Source of the DNA: DAOPKN01 sp035391225
GTDB taxonomy: Bacteria; Thermotogota; Thermotogae; MWEM01
Length of the DNA stretch: 37,400 nt
Assembly: GCA_035391225.1 (NCBI GenBank)
Contig: DAOPKN010000021.1
Span: 1 to 37,400, forward strand
Direction of reading: 5' to 3'
Shown: positions 14,393 to 22,000 of the stretch, piece after piece
Layout of the letters: every line of letters starts with the position of its first letter
How positions within the stretch are numbered: position 1 is the stretch's first letter
The notes under the pieces: model-generated
Told to the model about the DNA's origin: nothing
Seen by the model: the letters and a program-made list of their open reading frames with translations, nothing else
Databases searched by the model: none
Made by a program: the position numbers and the translations under genes

Positions 14393-14411
14393 AGTCTTCT
14401 AATAGAAGTCT
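14393..14411. promoter_or_regulatory. 19-base palindrome upstream of the secreted-protein gene
   Basis: AGTCTTCTA-A-TAGAAGTCT with one mismatched pair, 21 bases before the ATG, in an AT-rich stretch (14373-14466). It is a candidate operator or 5' mRNA hairpin; no regulator can be named. Confidence 0.35.
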
Positions 14412-14466
14412 AAAATGAAGGGTAAAACAATTCTAAAACTATTCAAAAACTAAACTAAAAGAGCAT

Positions 14467-14967
14467 TTAGTTCGAGGACGAACTCGAACCCCTGCGGTCG
14501 TACAGCACCTGGTCCAAAACGATTGTCAGCGCCAGCAAAAGCTCGGTTTGCTCGGTATTGGCAATCTCCACCCCGTAAGAATCGGAAAAGGAGAACCACT
14601 TCTTGGAGATGGACGCCACGGTCAACCCGTTCTGCAGGATGGAAAACTCGTGCGCCCAGAAATTCCCTTCCACGGTAAAGTCGCCCAGCTCGCTGAAAAT
14701 CTCGAACTTGGGGCGAAAAAAGCTGAACTTGCGCTTCACCATTGCCATTTCCTGCCCATTTCGAAACAAGTGGTACTCGGGGAGCCAGCGAAAAAGCTTC
14801 TGTTCGATGTACACCAGCTCGTTTCCCTGAAGGTCTTCGAGGAACAACTTGTTGCCAAAGGAAAAAACTTTGCCACGAACGGTGTAGCAGGGCTCGTCCA
14901 TCTCGTTCTTGATGGTGAAACGGTCGGCAAACGAAAAAATCTTCTCACGGATCTTGTAACGCATCAT
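14467..14967 (-). CDS. LURP-one-related (YxjI-like) protein
   Basis: The 166-residue protein shows the repeated short beta-strand pattern of the LURP-one/Tubby-like fold: MRYKIREKIFSFADRFTIKNEMDEPCYTVRGKVFSFGNKL (residues 2-41) followed by further repeats (FRNGQEMAMVKRKFSFFRPKFEIF, WFSFSDSYGVEI). There is no signal peptide, so it is cytoplasmic or peripheral. Function in bacteria is unknown; some relatives bind membranes. The C-terminus ends in a run of Ser (RRGSSSSSN), outside the fold. The start is ATG 14967 or the adjacent ATG 14964, after AAGGAAGGTGAGG; the longer frame toward 15189 lies inside the cyclase gene. It sits 22 bases after that gene. Confidence 0.75.
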   Translation of the reverse strand: MMRYKIREKIFSFADRFTIKNEMDEPCYTVRGKVFSFGNKLFLEDLQGNELVYIEQKLFRWLPEYHLFRNGQEMAMVKRKFSFFRPKFEIFSELGDFTVEGNFWAHEFSILQNGLTVASISKKWFSFSDSYGVEIANTEQTELLLALTIVLDQVLYDRRGSSSSSN

Positions 14968-14989
14968 CCTCACCTTCCTTTTTCGGGGA

Positions 14990-15655
14990 TTACTCGTGGA
15001 CCAGCGCAAAGGCCCGCACGGGCGAACCATCACCACCGGAAATTTTGAGTGGAAAGGCCCCGAAAGAAAACAACGGGGCATCTTTTTGCGAAAGTTCCCT
15101 TTGCAATTCCGGAAGGCAACACAGGTTTTCCACCACGGTGATTCCGGCACCCAGAAGCAGGTGATGGTTGGCAAACCCCTCGGAAGCATCGCCGTCGATG
15201 GAGATGGTATCCACTCCCACCCCCTTCACGCCGCGGGCAACCAACAACTCTGCCAACCCGGGTGAAAACACCGGGAAACCATGGAAGTACTCTTCTTTCC
15301 CCCAGAAGGATTCCCAACCCGTCCGGAACAAGACGAAACGAGAGGCAAGCAGCGCGTGCATCTGTGGGGAAAGAACGCTTTCCAGAATGAAACCGTCGCG
15401 CACGTGCCCCTGGCAATCCAACAACAATCCCTCGCCGAAAAATCGCTCCAGTGGGGTTGTGTCGGTGGTCGCCCCGGAAGGTATCATGTGTGCGGGGCAA
15501 TCCAGGTGCGTTCCAACATGCGTGAGTAGGGTCAAGCGGGTTTCCGCGAAACCGTGTTTTTCGAGCGAAAAGGGCCGGGAAAACTGCGGAGCTTCGGTTC
15601 CCGGGTAAAAGGGCATGCCGTTTTGCAAGCGGTACGAAAGGTCAATGATTTTCAC
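14990..15655 (-). CDS. Cyclase/kynurenine-formamidase-like metal hydrolase
   Basis: The 221-residue protein belongs to the cyclase family (KynB-like). The N-terminus has IDLSYRLQNGMPFYPGTEAP. The metal-binding signature is HVGTHLDCPAHMIPSG (residues 46-61), with HxxTHxDxPxH carrying the zinc ligands. A later GVGVDTISIDG matches the second conserved block. Known members hydrolyse N-formylkynurenine or similar amides, or cyclise polyketides. No tryptophan-degradation gene is nearby, so the substrate is open. GTG 15655 has AGGAGG at 8 bases. It is the first gene of a short minus-strand operon with the LURP-one-like gene. Confidence 0.85.
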   Translation of the reverse strand: MKIIDLSYRLQNGMPFYPGTEAPQFSRPFSLEKHGFAETRLTLLTHVGTHLDCPAHMIPSGATTDTTPLERFFGEGLLLDCQGHVRDGFILESVLSPQMHALLASRFVLFRTGWESFWGKEEYFHGFPVFSPGLAELLVARGVKGVGVDTISIDGDASEGFANHHLLLGAGITVVENLCCLPELQRELSQKDAPLFSFGAFPLKISGGDGSPVRAFALVHE

Positions 15656-15686
15656 GCCAATACCTCCTATTCATCGCTGGTATCCC

Positions 15687-15695
15687 ATTATAACA
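15687..15695 (-). promoter_or_regulatory. Extended -10 promoter for the cyclase operon
   Basis: The minus strand reads TGtTATAAT (hexamer 15692-15687), 32 bases before the GTG start. No fitting -35 is present. Confidence 0.55.
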
Positions 15696-15823
15696 CCGAT
15701 TGGACCCTCCCCTGACCGGAAAAATACACGCGAGGAAAACCGCGTAGGAATCGGAAAAGTAACCTGCGGAAGAATCAATGGATCGTGGAGTATTCCCTTG
15801 CAGTAACACTCTTTTTGGATGTG

Positions 15824-15832
15824 TGCTATACT
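15824..15832 (+). promoter_or_regulatory. Extended -10 promoter for the HD-GYP gene
   Basis: TGcTATACT, 46 bases before the ATG at 15878. TTGCAG at 15798 is 23 bases away, too far to act as -35. The 15656-15877 gap holds no other recognised element. Confidence 0.5.
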
Positions 15833-15877
15833 TCCCCGAAGGGGAATCATTCCCGGTTCGCGAAAGGGGGGGAGCGC

Positions 15878-18154
15878 ATGAAAAGAGTCACGCTGTTCCG
15901 ATTTTTCCAGAAGAAAATCCGAAGGGTGCTGGTGCTTTCCTTCCTCGTAGGATTTGTACTGATCGTTTTCCTGTCGCACTTTTTCTCCCTGCAACTCTTC
16001 CGGCGCGAAGAACAGTTTCTTGTGACGTCGCTGGGCTTTTTCTTTGAAAGCATGGGGTATGCCTACGAGAATTCCCAGGAAGTGTTGCTGTTCGAGCTGG
16101 AGCATTTCCTGCAAGATTTCCACGCGCGCAATCCCGCGATTCCATCGAAAACTGCCATCGAGACACAGATGCTGCACCTGCGCCAAACCCTTTCGGGAAA
16201 GGACTTAACTCCCCTTCGCATCCAGCAGGTCAACTACTACTACATCGAGCCTTCCGGCGTCATCTCCATCACGGATTTTGCCACCGACGTGGGGCTGGAT
16301 CTTTCCGCCTACCCCGATTTCTGGCAGACGATGGAGCAACTTGGCCCGGGAGATATCCGCTTGAACCCCTTGGATAACGAAATCTCCTCCGGGGACATGC
16401 GCCTGTACGCGTACCTCCGCCTGCAGGACGGGGGAATCTTCGAAATCGGAATTTCCTTCGAGAACCTGAAGGAATGGATCTTCGAGAGGCTGCAACGTTT
16501 CAGCACCACCGGTTTCCTCGAGGCAAGGCTGTACACGTTTGATTTTGACCCGTTGTTCCAGTTTGATCGCTTGCTCTCCGCGCAGGAAAAAAATTGGCTA
16601 CGTGCGCAAAGCCAGCCCGGGGAAGTGCAGATCCTGCAAGAAGGGGTTTTCCGGAAGAAGGTCGTGTATTCCTGGTATTCCTCCTTTGGGAACCTCTACT
16701 TCGTGGGGCATTTTCGCGTTCCTTTCGTCGAAATCATTTTTTGGGTGGAAGTGGCACTGACCATCGCGTTGGTACTCATCCCGTGGTACTTGGCGCGGCG
16801 CATCGGCAAAAGCCTGTGGACGGCACTCCAGCCCATTTCCCGCCTTTCGGAAAACATGAATGCGTTTGCGACCTCCCGCGTGGCTTCCTCCTCGGCACCC
16901 GAGTCACGCATCGTGGAAGTGCACCAGATGTGGGAAAGTTTCCGTTGGATGGAAGACGAAATCACCCAGAGCTTTGAAGAACTGCAGGCCATGAACCAGG
17001 AGCTGGAAGCCACGTACCAGGAAAACCAGCAATTGCTTTCCAAGATGGAGAGCCTTCTCCAGGCCACCATCGTTTTCGCGGACGAACCCGACCTTGACTT
17101 CTTTCTCTCCCACGTATTCGAACGTGTGTTCGAACTCGTACCCGAAGCAGACTACGGCCTGATCACCCTCGTGGAGGACAACAAGGTTCGCTTCCTGAAC
17201 GGGGTGGGGCACGACCTCGCGCTCTTGAACTCCCTGGGCTTGCACCCAAAAGACTACGCGTGCAAGGAACGGATCGAAATCGTGGAAAGAGGCAAGAACC
17301 CCCATTCCACCGTGAAACAGCAGCAGATGGACCCTTCCCAAGTACAGAAGATGGCGACGGCGCTCAAGCCTTTCCGTCTGACCCTGTTCATACCCGTTCG
17401 CAGCACGCGCAAAACCCGGGGAAACCTCACGCTGCACATCGCCCAGTCCAACCCCAGGGGGTTTTCCGAGGAATCCTTGCGTTTTGCCCGTTTTTTCGAA
17501 CGATTGATGCAGATGTACCTGTCCATCAAGGAAATGTCGGAGCTGGAAAACGCACTTCAGAAAGACATTATCTTATCCACCGTGAAAATGATGGAATACC
17601 ACGACCCCTACACCAAGGGGCACTCCGAGCATGTGGCCAAGCTTTCCATGAAGATCGCCCAGGAAATCGGCATGGATGCTCCCAAAGTGGAGGAGATTTA
17701 CTGGGCGGGAATCGTGCACGACATGGGAAAGATCCTCGTGAAAAGCGAGATCTTGAACAAACCCTCCCGCCTCACCAACGAGGAATTCGAGGAGATCAAG
17801 CGCCATCCCGTTTACGCCTTCGACGTGTTCCAGGCCACGAAAAGCATGCACCACCTCGCACCCATCATCCGGCACCATCACGAACGCATGGACGGGGAGG
17901 GCTACCCGGACGCGCTTGCCCGAGAACAAATTCCCCTGGAATCGCGCATTCTCGCGGTTGCAGACGCCTGGGATGCCATGACTCGCGACCGGATTTACCG
18001 CAAGGCCCTTCCACTGTCAAAGGCCCGCGAAGAGCTGCTGGCGGGGAAAGGGAAACAATTCGATCCCCGCATCGTAGACGTGTTCCTGGAAAAGGTGTTT
18101 CCCAACCTCGACAAACCCACCCCTCAGGGGCACGTCCCCAGTGAAATGTTCTGA
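15878..18154 (+). CDS. Membrane sensor with GAF-like and HD-GYP domains
   Basis: The 758-residue protein begins with a membrane helix (about 17-38). An extracytoplasmic sensor domain (40-283) and a second helix (284-305) follow, then a HAMP-like linker (306-360), a coiled coil (360-395), a GAF-like region (about 395-550) and a C-terminal HD-GYP domain (560-745). The HD-GYP residues are intact: GHSEH (582, 585), HDMGK (H614, D615), HHHERMDGEGYP (667-677) and ADAWDAMTRDRIYR. HD-GYP enzymes hydrolyse cyclic di-GMP (some act on cGAMP) or act as metal-dependent phosphohydrolases. No GGDEF domain is in the window. The start is ATG 15878 with GGGGGGGAG upstream; a longer frame from 15785 overlaps the promoter. 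Its end overlaps the convergent membrane-protein gene by 31 bases. Confidence 0.9.
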   Translation: MKRVTLFRFFQKKIRRVLVLSFLVGFVLIVFLSHFFSLQLFRREEQFLVTSLGFFFESMGYAYENSQEVLLFELEHFLQDFHARNPAIPSKTAIETQMLHLRQTLSGKDLTPLRIQQVNYYYIEPSGVISITDFATDVGLDLSAYPDFWQTMEQLGPGDIRLNPLDNEISSGDMRLYAYLRLQDGGIFEIGISFENLKEWIFERLQRFSTTGFLEARLYTFDFDPLFQFDRLLSAQEKNWLRAQSQPGEVQILQEGVFRKKVVYSWYSSFGNLYFVGHFRVPFVEIIFWVEVALTIALVLIPWYLARRIGKSLWTALQPISRLSENMNAFATSRVASSSAPESRIVEVHQMWESFRWMEDEITQSFEELQAMNQELEATYQENQQLLSKMESLLQATIVFADEPDLDFFLSHVFERVFELVPEADYGLITLVEDNKVRFLNGVGHDLALLNSLGLHPKDYACKERIEIVERGKNPHSTVKQQQMDPSQVQKMATALKPFRLTLFIPVRSTRKTRGNLTLHIAQSNPRGFSEESLRFARFFERLMQMYLSIKEMSELENALQKDIILSTVKMMEYHDPYTKGHSEHVAKLSMKIAQEIGMDAPKVEEIYWAGIVHDMGKILVKSEILNKPSRLTNEEFEEIKRHPVYAFDVFQATKSMHHLAPIIRHHHERMDGEGYPDALAREQIPLESRILAVADAWDAMTRDRIYRKALPLSKAREELLAGKGKQFDPRIVDVFLEKVFPNLDKPTPQGHVPSEMF

Positions 18155-18921
18155 ATCTGGATGGCACCGGTTACGAGCAGAATCGTCCCCACCGCAAGGA
18201 AAAGCGCAACGGGGAAGGCCACCTTCACCCAAGTTCGTCGTAAGCGTTTCTGCACGGGTGCAAGTACGAGGTTCACCACCAGGATGATGGCAAACACCGC
18301 GGCGTACTCCAACCCAAAGAAGTAGAAGGGCATGTCGTTGACCTGGTTGACGCTGAAGTACCCATTGGCATTCTGGGACCAAAAAGGCCAGGGCTCCACC
18401 ATCACCCGAGAGAAGACGTACAGGATCCAGGCACCAAACATCCCCCACATGGTTTTTCGGGGTATCAGCACGTCCACTGCGAAAAAGTACAGCCCCAACA
18501 CGATCCCGGTCACGTGCACCAGGTCATACACCCATTGCAGCATGTACAGGTGATCAGTGATGGGAAAGAACGTGGAAAACAATGCCACCACGGAAATGGG
18601 AAGTGTGCCCATGGTCCCCTGCCTCGCCCAGGCCTGGTTGAACAAGAGCCCCCACCATCCCATGAAAACCACGAACAAGCAGATGTACAACAGGCTGTGC
18701 AGGTTGTTCGTGGAAAAGTACACGGGCCCACCCGGTGCTTCGGGATCCCAGCGCATGTCCAGTAAGTCCAGGTCGAAATGCTGGTTGGGACCAGCATACC
18801 CGCATTCTCTCCACTCGTACAACCAACCATCCCAGGTGGTGTAGAAAAGACACATGCCGATCCAGAGCAACAGAACCACGTACCCCCAGAAGCGCTCTTT
18901 CCGATTTGGATTGCGTTTCAT
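18124..18921 (-). CDS. Polytopic membrane protein, unknown function
   Basis: I do not recognise this 265-residue protein. It shows about seven hydrophobic helices (near 11-30, 74-94, 105-121, 130-152, 158-176, 195-221 and 235-255). A large polar loop between the first two contains a Cys and acidic residues (ECGYAGPNQHFDLDLLDMRWDPE). Tryptophan content is high (WDGWLYEW, GWWG, MEPWPFW-like stretches). The ATG overlaps the stop of the Ddl-like ligase (ATGA), and GAGGTGGGG lies just upstream, so it is coupled to that gene. It could be a partner or exporter for the ligase product, which is speculation. Confidence 0.7.
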   Translation of the reverse strand: MKRNPNRKERFWGYVVLLLWIGMCLFYTTWDGWLYEWRECGYAGPNQHFDLDLLDMRWDPEAPGGPVYFSTNNLHSLLYICLFVVFMGWWGLLFNQAWARQGTMGTLPISVVALFSTFFPITDHLYMLQWVYDLVHVTGIVLGLYFFAVDVLIPRKTMWGMFGAWILYVFSRVMVEPWPFWSQNANGYFSVNQVNDMPFYFFGLEYAAVFAIILVVNLVLAPVQKRLRRTWVKVAFPVALFLAVGTILLVTGAIQIQNISLGTCP

Positions 18922-19946
18922 TCCCCACCTCGGTTTTGCACCGGTGCCATGCCTTGGCGAAGCAACGCAGCGTTTAGGATGGAAAGGATGAGTTGCGGGT
19001 AGGGCATGCCTGCGGCGCGGGCAATCAGGGTCAAATCCGAGTAGCCGTCGATCAACCCCGGAAGGGGATTGATCTCGATGAACGTGGGCCGCCCATCTTT
19101 GTCATTCCACCGCAAATCGATGCGCGCCACGTCCTTGCATTCCAACACCTGGAACACTTTGCGCGCGAACTGCTCGATGGCTTTTTTTTGCTTGGGATCC
19201 AGCTTTGCGGGGCAAGTGGTTCGGGTGAACTCGTCCGCGTGTTTCTTGACCCGGTAGGAGTAGAAACCCTCTTCCCCACCTTTCTGGAAATGGATTTCCA
19301 TCACCGGCAGCACCTGGAGGTTTTCCCCGTTTCCGATCAGCCCAACGGTAAACTCCCGCCCATGGATGAACTCCTCCACCAGGGCAGGCTGGTGGTATTC
19401 GCGCACCAGGTATCCCACCAGTTTTCGGACTTCCTCGGGGGTATGTGCAATCGCCTTTTCCTGGATGCCCTTGCTGGAACCTTCGGAGTTGGGTTTCACG
19501 ATCACCGGAAAACCCAGCTTGGGGTTGATGGGCTCTTGCCCGGTGAAAAAAACCTGGAAGCGAGGGGTACGGATGCCATCGTAGGCAACGACCCTCTTGG
19601 CAAGTGCCTTGTCAAGTGCCACACCCAGCGTGGTTTCATCCGAACCGGTAAACGGGATTCCCATCAGGTTGAGAAGCGCGGGAACCTGTGCCTCTCTCCC
19701 CCTACCCTTCAATCCTTCCGCAAAGTTAAACACGATGTCAATCTTCTGGTGGTCCAGCATCTGCACGATCTGCCCCGTGGCCTCCATCAGCACCACCTCG
19801 CAACCGGCGGAGCGAATAGCCTGGGCAATGGCGTCGACGGTCTGGCGATCGTCCAATTCCGCCTCGTCATCCTCGTGCTTTTGCGCTTTACCCGACTTGA
19901 GGTTGTAGGTCAACCCCACGCGGTACGTACCCGTTTCCCGTTCCAT
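18918..19946 (-). CDS. D-alanine-D-alanine ligase-like ATP-grasp enzyme
   Basis: A 342-residue ATP-grasp ligase. Landmarks: VFNFAEGLKGRGREAQVPALLNLMGIPFTGSD (about 73-104), LDKALAKRV, FPVIVKPNSEGSSKGI (ATP lysine and glycine loop), VEEFIHGREFTVGLIG, and RIDLRWNDKDGRPTFIEINPLPGL with the metal-binding E-x-N. In true Ddl the last motif reads EINTxPG(M/F)T..S; here it is EINPLPGLIDGYSDL. This suggests a Ddl-related ligase of different specificity, although D-Ala-D-Ala synthesis cannot be excluded. It forms an amide or peptide bond using ATP. ATG 19946 has AGGACG upstream. It lies 24 bases after corA and overlaps the membrane-protein gene. Confidence 0.82.
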   Translation of the reverse strand: MERETGTYRVGLTYNLKSGKAQKHEDDEAELDDRQTVDAIAQAIRSAGCEVVLMEATGQIVQMLDHQKIDIVFNFAEGLKGRGREAQVPALLNLMGIPFTGSDETTLGVALDKALAKRVVAYDGIRTPRFQVFFTGQEPINPKLGFPVIVKPNSEGSSKGIQEKAIAHTPEEVRKLVGYLVREYHQPALVEEFIHGREFTVGLIGNGENLQVLPVMEIHFQKGGEEGFYSYRVKKHADEFTRTTCPAKLDPKQKKAIEQFARKVFQVLECKDVARIDLRWNDKDGRPTFIEINPLPGLIDGYSDLTLIARAAGMPYPQLILSILNAALLRQGMAPVQNRGGE

Positions 19947-19970
19947 TCAAACACGTCCTTCCTGAAATGT

Positions 19971-21053
19971 TCAAAACCACTTTTTTTTCTTGAAGAAAAC
20001 GAACATCAGTGCCGAAATCCCTCCCATGACACCAAGCACCACGGGATACCCCCAACGCCAACCCAGCTCGGGCATGAACGCGAAGTTCATGCCGTAAATC
20101 CCCGCAACGAACGTTAGCGGGATGAAAAGGGTACTCACCAGGGTCAGGGTTTTCATTACCTCGTTCATGCGGTTACTGACAGAGGAAAGGTACAACTCGA
20201 AAAGGGTGGCGATCCATTCACGGATCCCTTCCAGACCATCGTTGAGAAGGAAAACGTGGTCTCCCAGGTCACGGAGAAACACGCGCGTCGTGGCCCGGAT
20301 GAGTGGGCTTTCGGTTCGCTCCAGCGAGTGAACCGTGTTTCGCAATGGGAAAAGCCACTTGCGTACGATCAAAGCGGTCTGCTTCAAATCGTACAAACCC
20401 TGGAGACTTTTCTTGGAAGGTTTTCCGATGATTTGCCCTTCCAAGGATTGGACCTTCTCTTCGAGCTCATTCATGAGTTCGAAAAAATGGTCGGTAATGT
20501 TGTCCACCAACGCGTAGAAAAGGTAATCGGCTCCTTCTTTTCGAATCCGTCCCACGCTGTTCCGAAGCCTTTTCAGCACGCCGTCGAAAAGAGGGTACTG
20601 GGGGGTTTCTCGAAACGAAAGCAACCAATCTTTTCCCAACACGAAACTAACCTGTTGGCTTTCGACCCCTGTTTTCTTTCCCCAGGTCAATTGCTTCATC
20701 ACGAAAAAGGAGAACCCCTCGAATTCCTCGTACTTGGGGCGCTGCGTGGCCGAAACGATATCCTCCTGAACCAGGGGATGTATGGAAAAAAGCTCGCCGA
20801 TCTTCTGCACAACAGCAGCATCGTGGATTCCACACACGTCAAGCCAAAAAACACCCTTGCCGGAAAAGACCATGGAATCCCGTCCGCCAGCCAAGAACTC
20901 TTCCCTGGAAAAGCTGTCTTCCTGGAAAACTCCCTCATCGTACCTTCGCACGGTGAGCTGCACGGGGAATTCTTTCCATTCCCCCACGTGAATCAGGGTT
21001 CCAGGGGCTGCCCCCCGTTTCTCTTTTCGGTCCAGGAAAAAGAATTTCCCCAT
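19971..21053 (-). CDS. corA: CorA-type divalent metal transporter
   Basis: A 360-residue member of the CorA family. It has a large cytoplasmic N-terminal domain containing SIHPLVQEDIVSATQRPKYEEF, a long helical region (about 190-290), and two C-terminal membrane helices. The family signature YGMNF (GMN) lies at the end of the first helix (TLFIPLTFVAGIYGMNF), followed by a short acidic-poor loop (AFMPELGWRWGYP) and the last helix. The C-terminus is basic (FFKKKKWF). It transports Mg2+ or Co2+, possibly Zn2+. I chose ATG 21053, preceded by GGGAGG; the upstream extension to 21155 overlaps a promoter-like region and does not match the family. Confidence 0.93.
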   Translation of the reverse strand: MGKFFFLDRKEKRGAAPGTLIHVGEWKEFPVQLTVRRYDEGVFQEDSFSREEFLAGGRDSMVFSGKGVFWLDVCGIHDAAVVQKIGELFSIHPLVQEDIVSATQRPKYEEFEGFSFFVMKQLTWGKKTGVESQQVSFVLGKDWLLSFRETPQYPLFDGVLKRLRNSVGRIRKEGADYLFYALVDNITDHFFELMNELEEKVQSLEGQIIGKPSKKSLQGLYDLKQTALIVRKWLFPLRNTVHSLERTESPLIRATTRVFLRDLGDHVFLLNDGLEGIREWIATLFELYLSSVSNRMNEVMKTLTLVSTLFIPLTFVAGIYGMNFAFMPELGWRWGYPVVLGVMGGISALMFVFFKKKKWF

Positions 21054-21075
21054 TTTCGATCCGCCTCCCGCCCCT

Positions 21076-21104
21076 ACTTTAGCACAGTCATAGGGTACAA
21101 TCAA
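21076..21104 (-). promoter_or_regulatory. Possible promoter for corA (TTGATT-17-TAAAGT)
   Basis: On the minus strand the two hexamers match the consensus at four of six bases each with a 17-base spacer, ending 23 bases before the corA ATG. This is the best candidate in 21054-21298 but it is weak. Confidence 0.35.
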
Positions 21105-21235
21105 GCCTCCGTTAGGAGGAACTACGCACAGGGAATTTGGGTGGAAAACCGGCAAAAATCCACTTCCCTCCCCATATTGCCCGTTAATTCTCCTAAAACC
21201 GTGGAAAAGCTCTCTCTTTCACGTTCTTTTGCGGG

Positions 21236-21264
21236 ATGACATTTCCCGCTGGGTGCATTATACT
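21236..21264 (+). promoter_or_regulatory. Promoter ATGACA-17-TATACT for the YkgJ-fusion gene cluster
   Basis: Each hexamer matches the consensus at five of six bases with an exact 17-base spacer. It lies 35 bases before the ATG at 21299, which has GGAGG 5 bases upstream. Confidence 0.65.
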
Positions 21265-21298
21265 CCGCTGGAAAAATTTCCGTGAGCATGGAGGAAAA

Positions 21299-21658
21299 AT
21301 GGGAAATTCCCTGGAACAAGATGGCTTTGAAAACAAGGACTTGTGTGCGCTGTGCGGGGGTGATTGCTGCCGCATCTACGAGCAGGGACACCTGCCACGT
21401 GGAAAATCCATTGCGGGTTGGAGCGAAGAATTCCACTCCTTTCGTTTCACCTACGACGTGAAACCCTTATTTTGGCCCCAAATCGTGCACCGCCCCGAAA
21501 ACGCACACCTGCTCTCCTTTTTGCGCAGCAAGGGAATCGACCCGTTTGCCTGCGAGTACCTTTCGCCCAAGGGCTGTATCCTCCCCTGGGAACAACGCCC
21601 CTCGCAGTGCGTGGCGTTTCGTTGCTCCGCGTTCAAGCAACTGGAAACGGTGGGGTGA
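21299..21658 (+). CDS. YkgJ-family cysteine-cluster protein
   Basis: The 119-residue cytoplasmic protein carries the cysteine pattern of the YkgJ (zinc- or iron-binding) family: CALCGGDCC (residues 16-24), a lone C in FACEYLSPKGC, then LPWEQRPSQCVAFRCSAF at 96-113. This matches the CxxCxxxCC ... GC..L...RPxxCxxFxC layout. Family members are thought to bind an Fe-S cluster or Zn, with no agreed function. A Cys pair between two RP-type motifs suggests a metal cluster. It is the first gene of a plus-strand cluster that ends in the PlsY-phosphotransferase fusion. The next gene starts 5 bases after its stop. Confidence 0.78.
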   Translation: MGNSLEQDGFENKDLCALCGGDCCRIYEQGHLPRGKSIAGWSEEFHSFRFTYDVKPLFWPQIVHRPENAHLLSFLRSKGIDPFACEYLSPKGCILPWEQRPSQCVAFRCSAFKQLETVG

Positions 21659-21663
21659 GAAGC

Positions 21664-21915
21664 ATGTTTCGAAGCCACCGTTTCCGGCAGTACGCGCAAA
21701 AAGACGGCAAGGATTTTTTTCGGAACATCCTTTCCTACCTGGAGATGCTGGGGTACCGGTTCTCCCGGGGTACCATCCAAGTACTCGACGGCCTGTTTTC
21801 CCTGCTTCTTGCCCCGTTCGGTTGGGAAACGGACCTGTATTCGCGGTACATCTACTGGATGGAGGAGAAGCACCGGGTACTCTGGGGAAAACGTTACCGG
21901 AGGCCCGGCAACTGA
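21664..21915 (+). CDS. Small basic protein of unknown function
   Basis: This 83-residue protein is not recognised. It is basic and aromatic (MFRSHRFRQYAQKDGKDFFRNILSYLEML...), with one hydrophobic stretch (about 40-56, QVLDGLFSLLLAPFGW) that could sit in or on a membrane. The C-terminus is strongly positive (KHRVLWGKRYRRPGN). The ATG lies 6 bases after the YkgJ-like stop with GGGGTGAG before it, so translational coupling is likely. A longer frame begins at 21364, but that part is a shadow of the YkgJ gene. I take it as real because of its ribosome site, spacing and position. Confidence 0.6.
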   Translation: MFRSHRFRQYAQKDGKDFFRNILSYLEMLGYRFSRGTIQVLDGLFSLLLAPFGWETDLYSRYIYWMEEKHRVLWGKRYRRPGN

Positions 21916-21969
21916 AGGCCGTCTGTTCCTTTTCCCGAGTTTCCTGGAACCGTATTCTGGGGGAATTGC

Positions 21970-21977
21970 GGTATAAT
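21970..21977 (+). promoter_or_regulatory. Possible internal -10 box before the hydrolase gene
   Basis: TATAAT at 21972-21977, 23 bases before the ATG at 22001, without a fitting -35 or TG extension. It may give extra transcription of the hydrolase and fusion genes. Confidence 0.35.
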
Positions 21978-22000
21978 TGGGGTTGAAGGGATGTGGGAAA

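Noticed and set aside
15656..15877. A cyclic di-GMP riboswitch before the HD-GYP gene
   Set aside because: The gap does not show the GEMM core sequences or paired stems; only a promoter can be supported.
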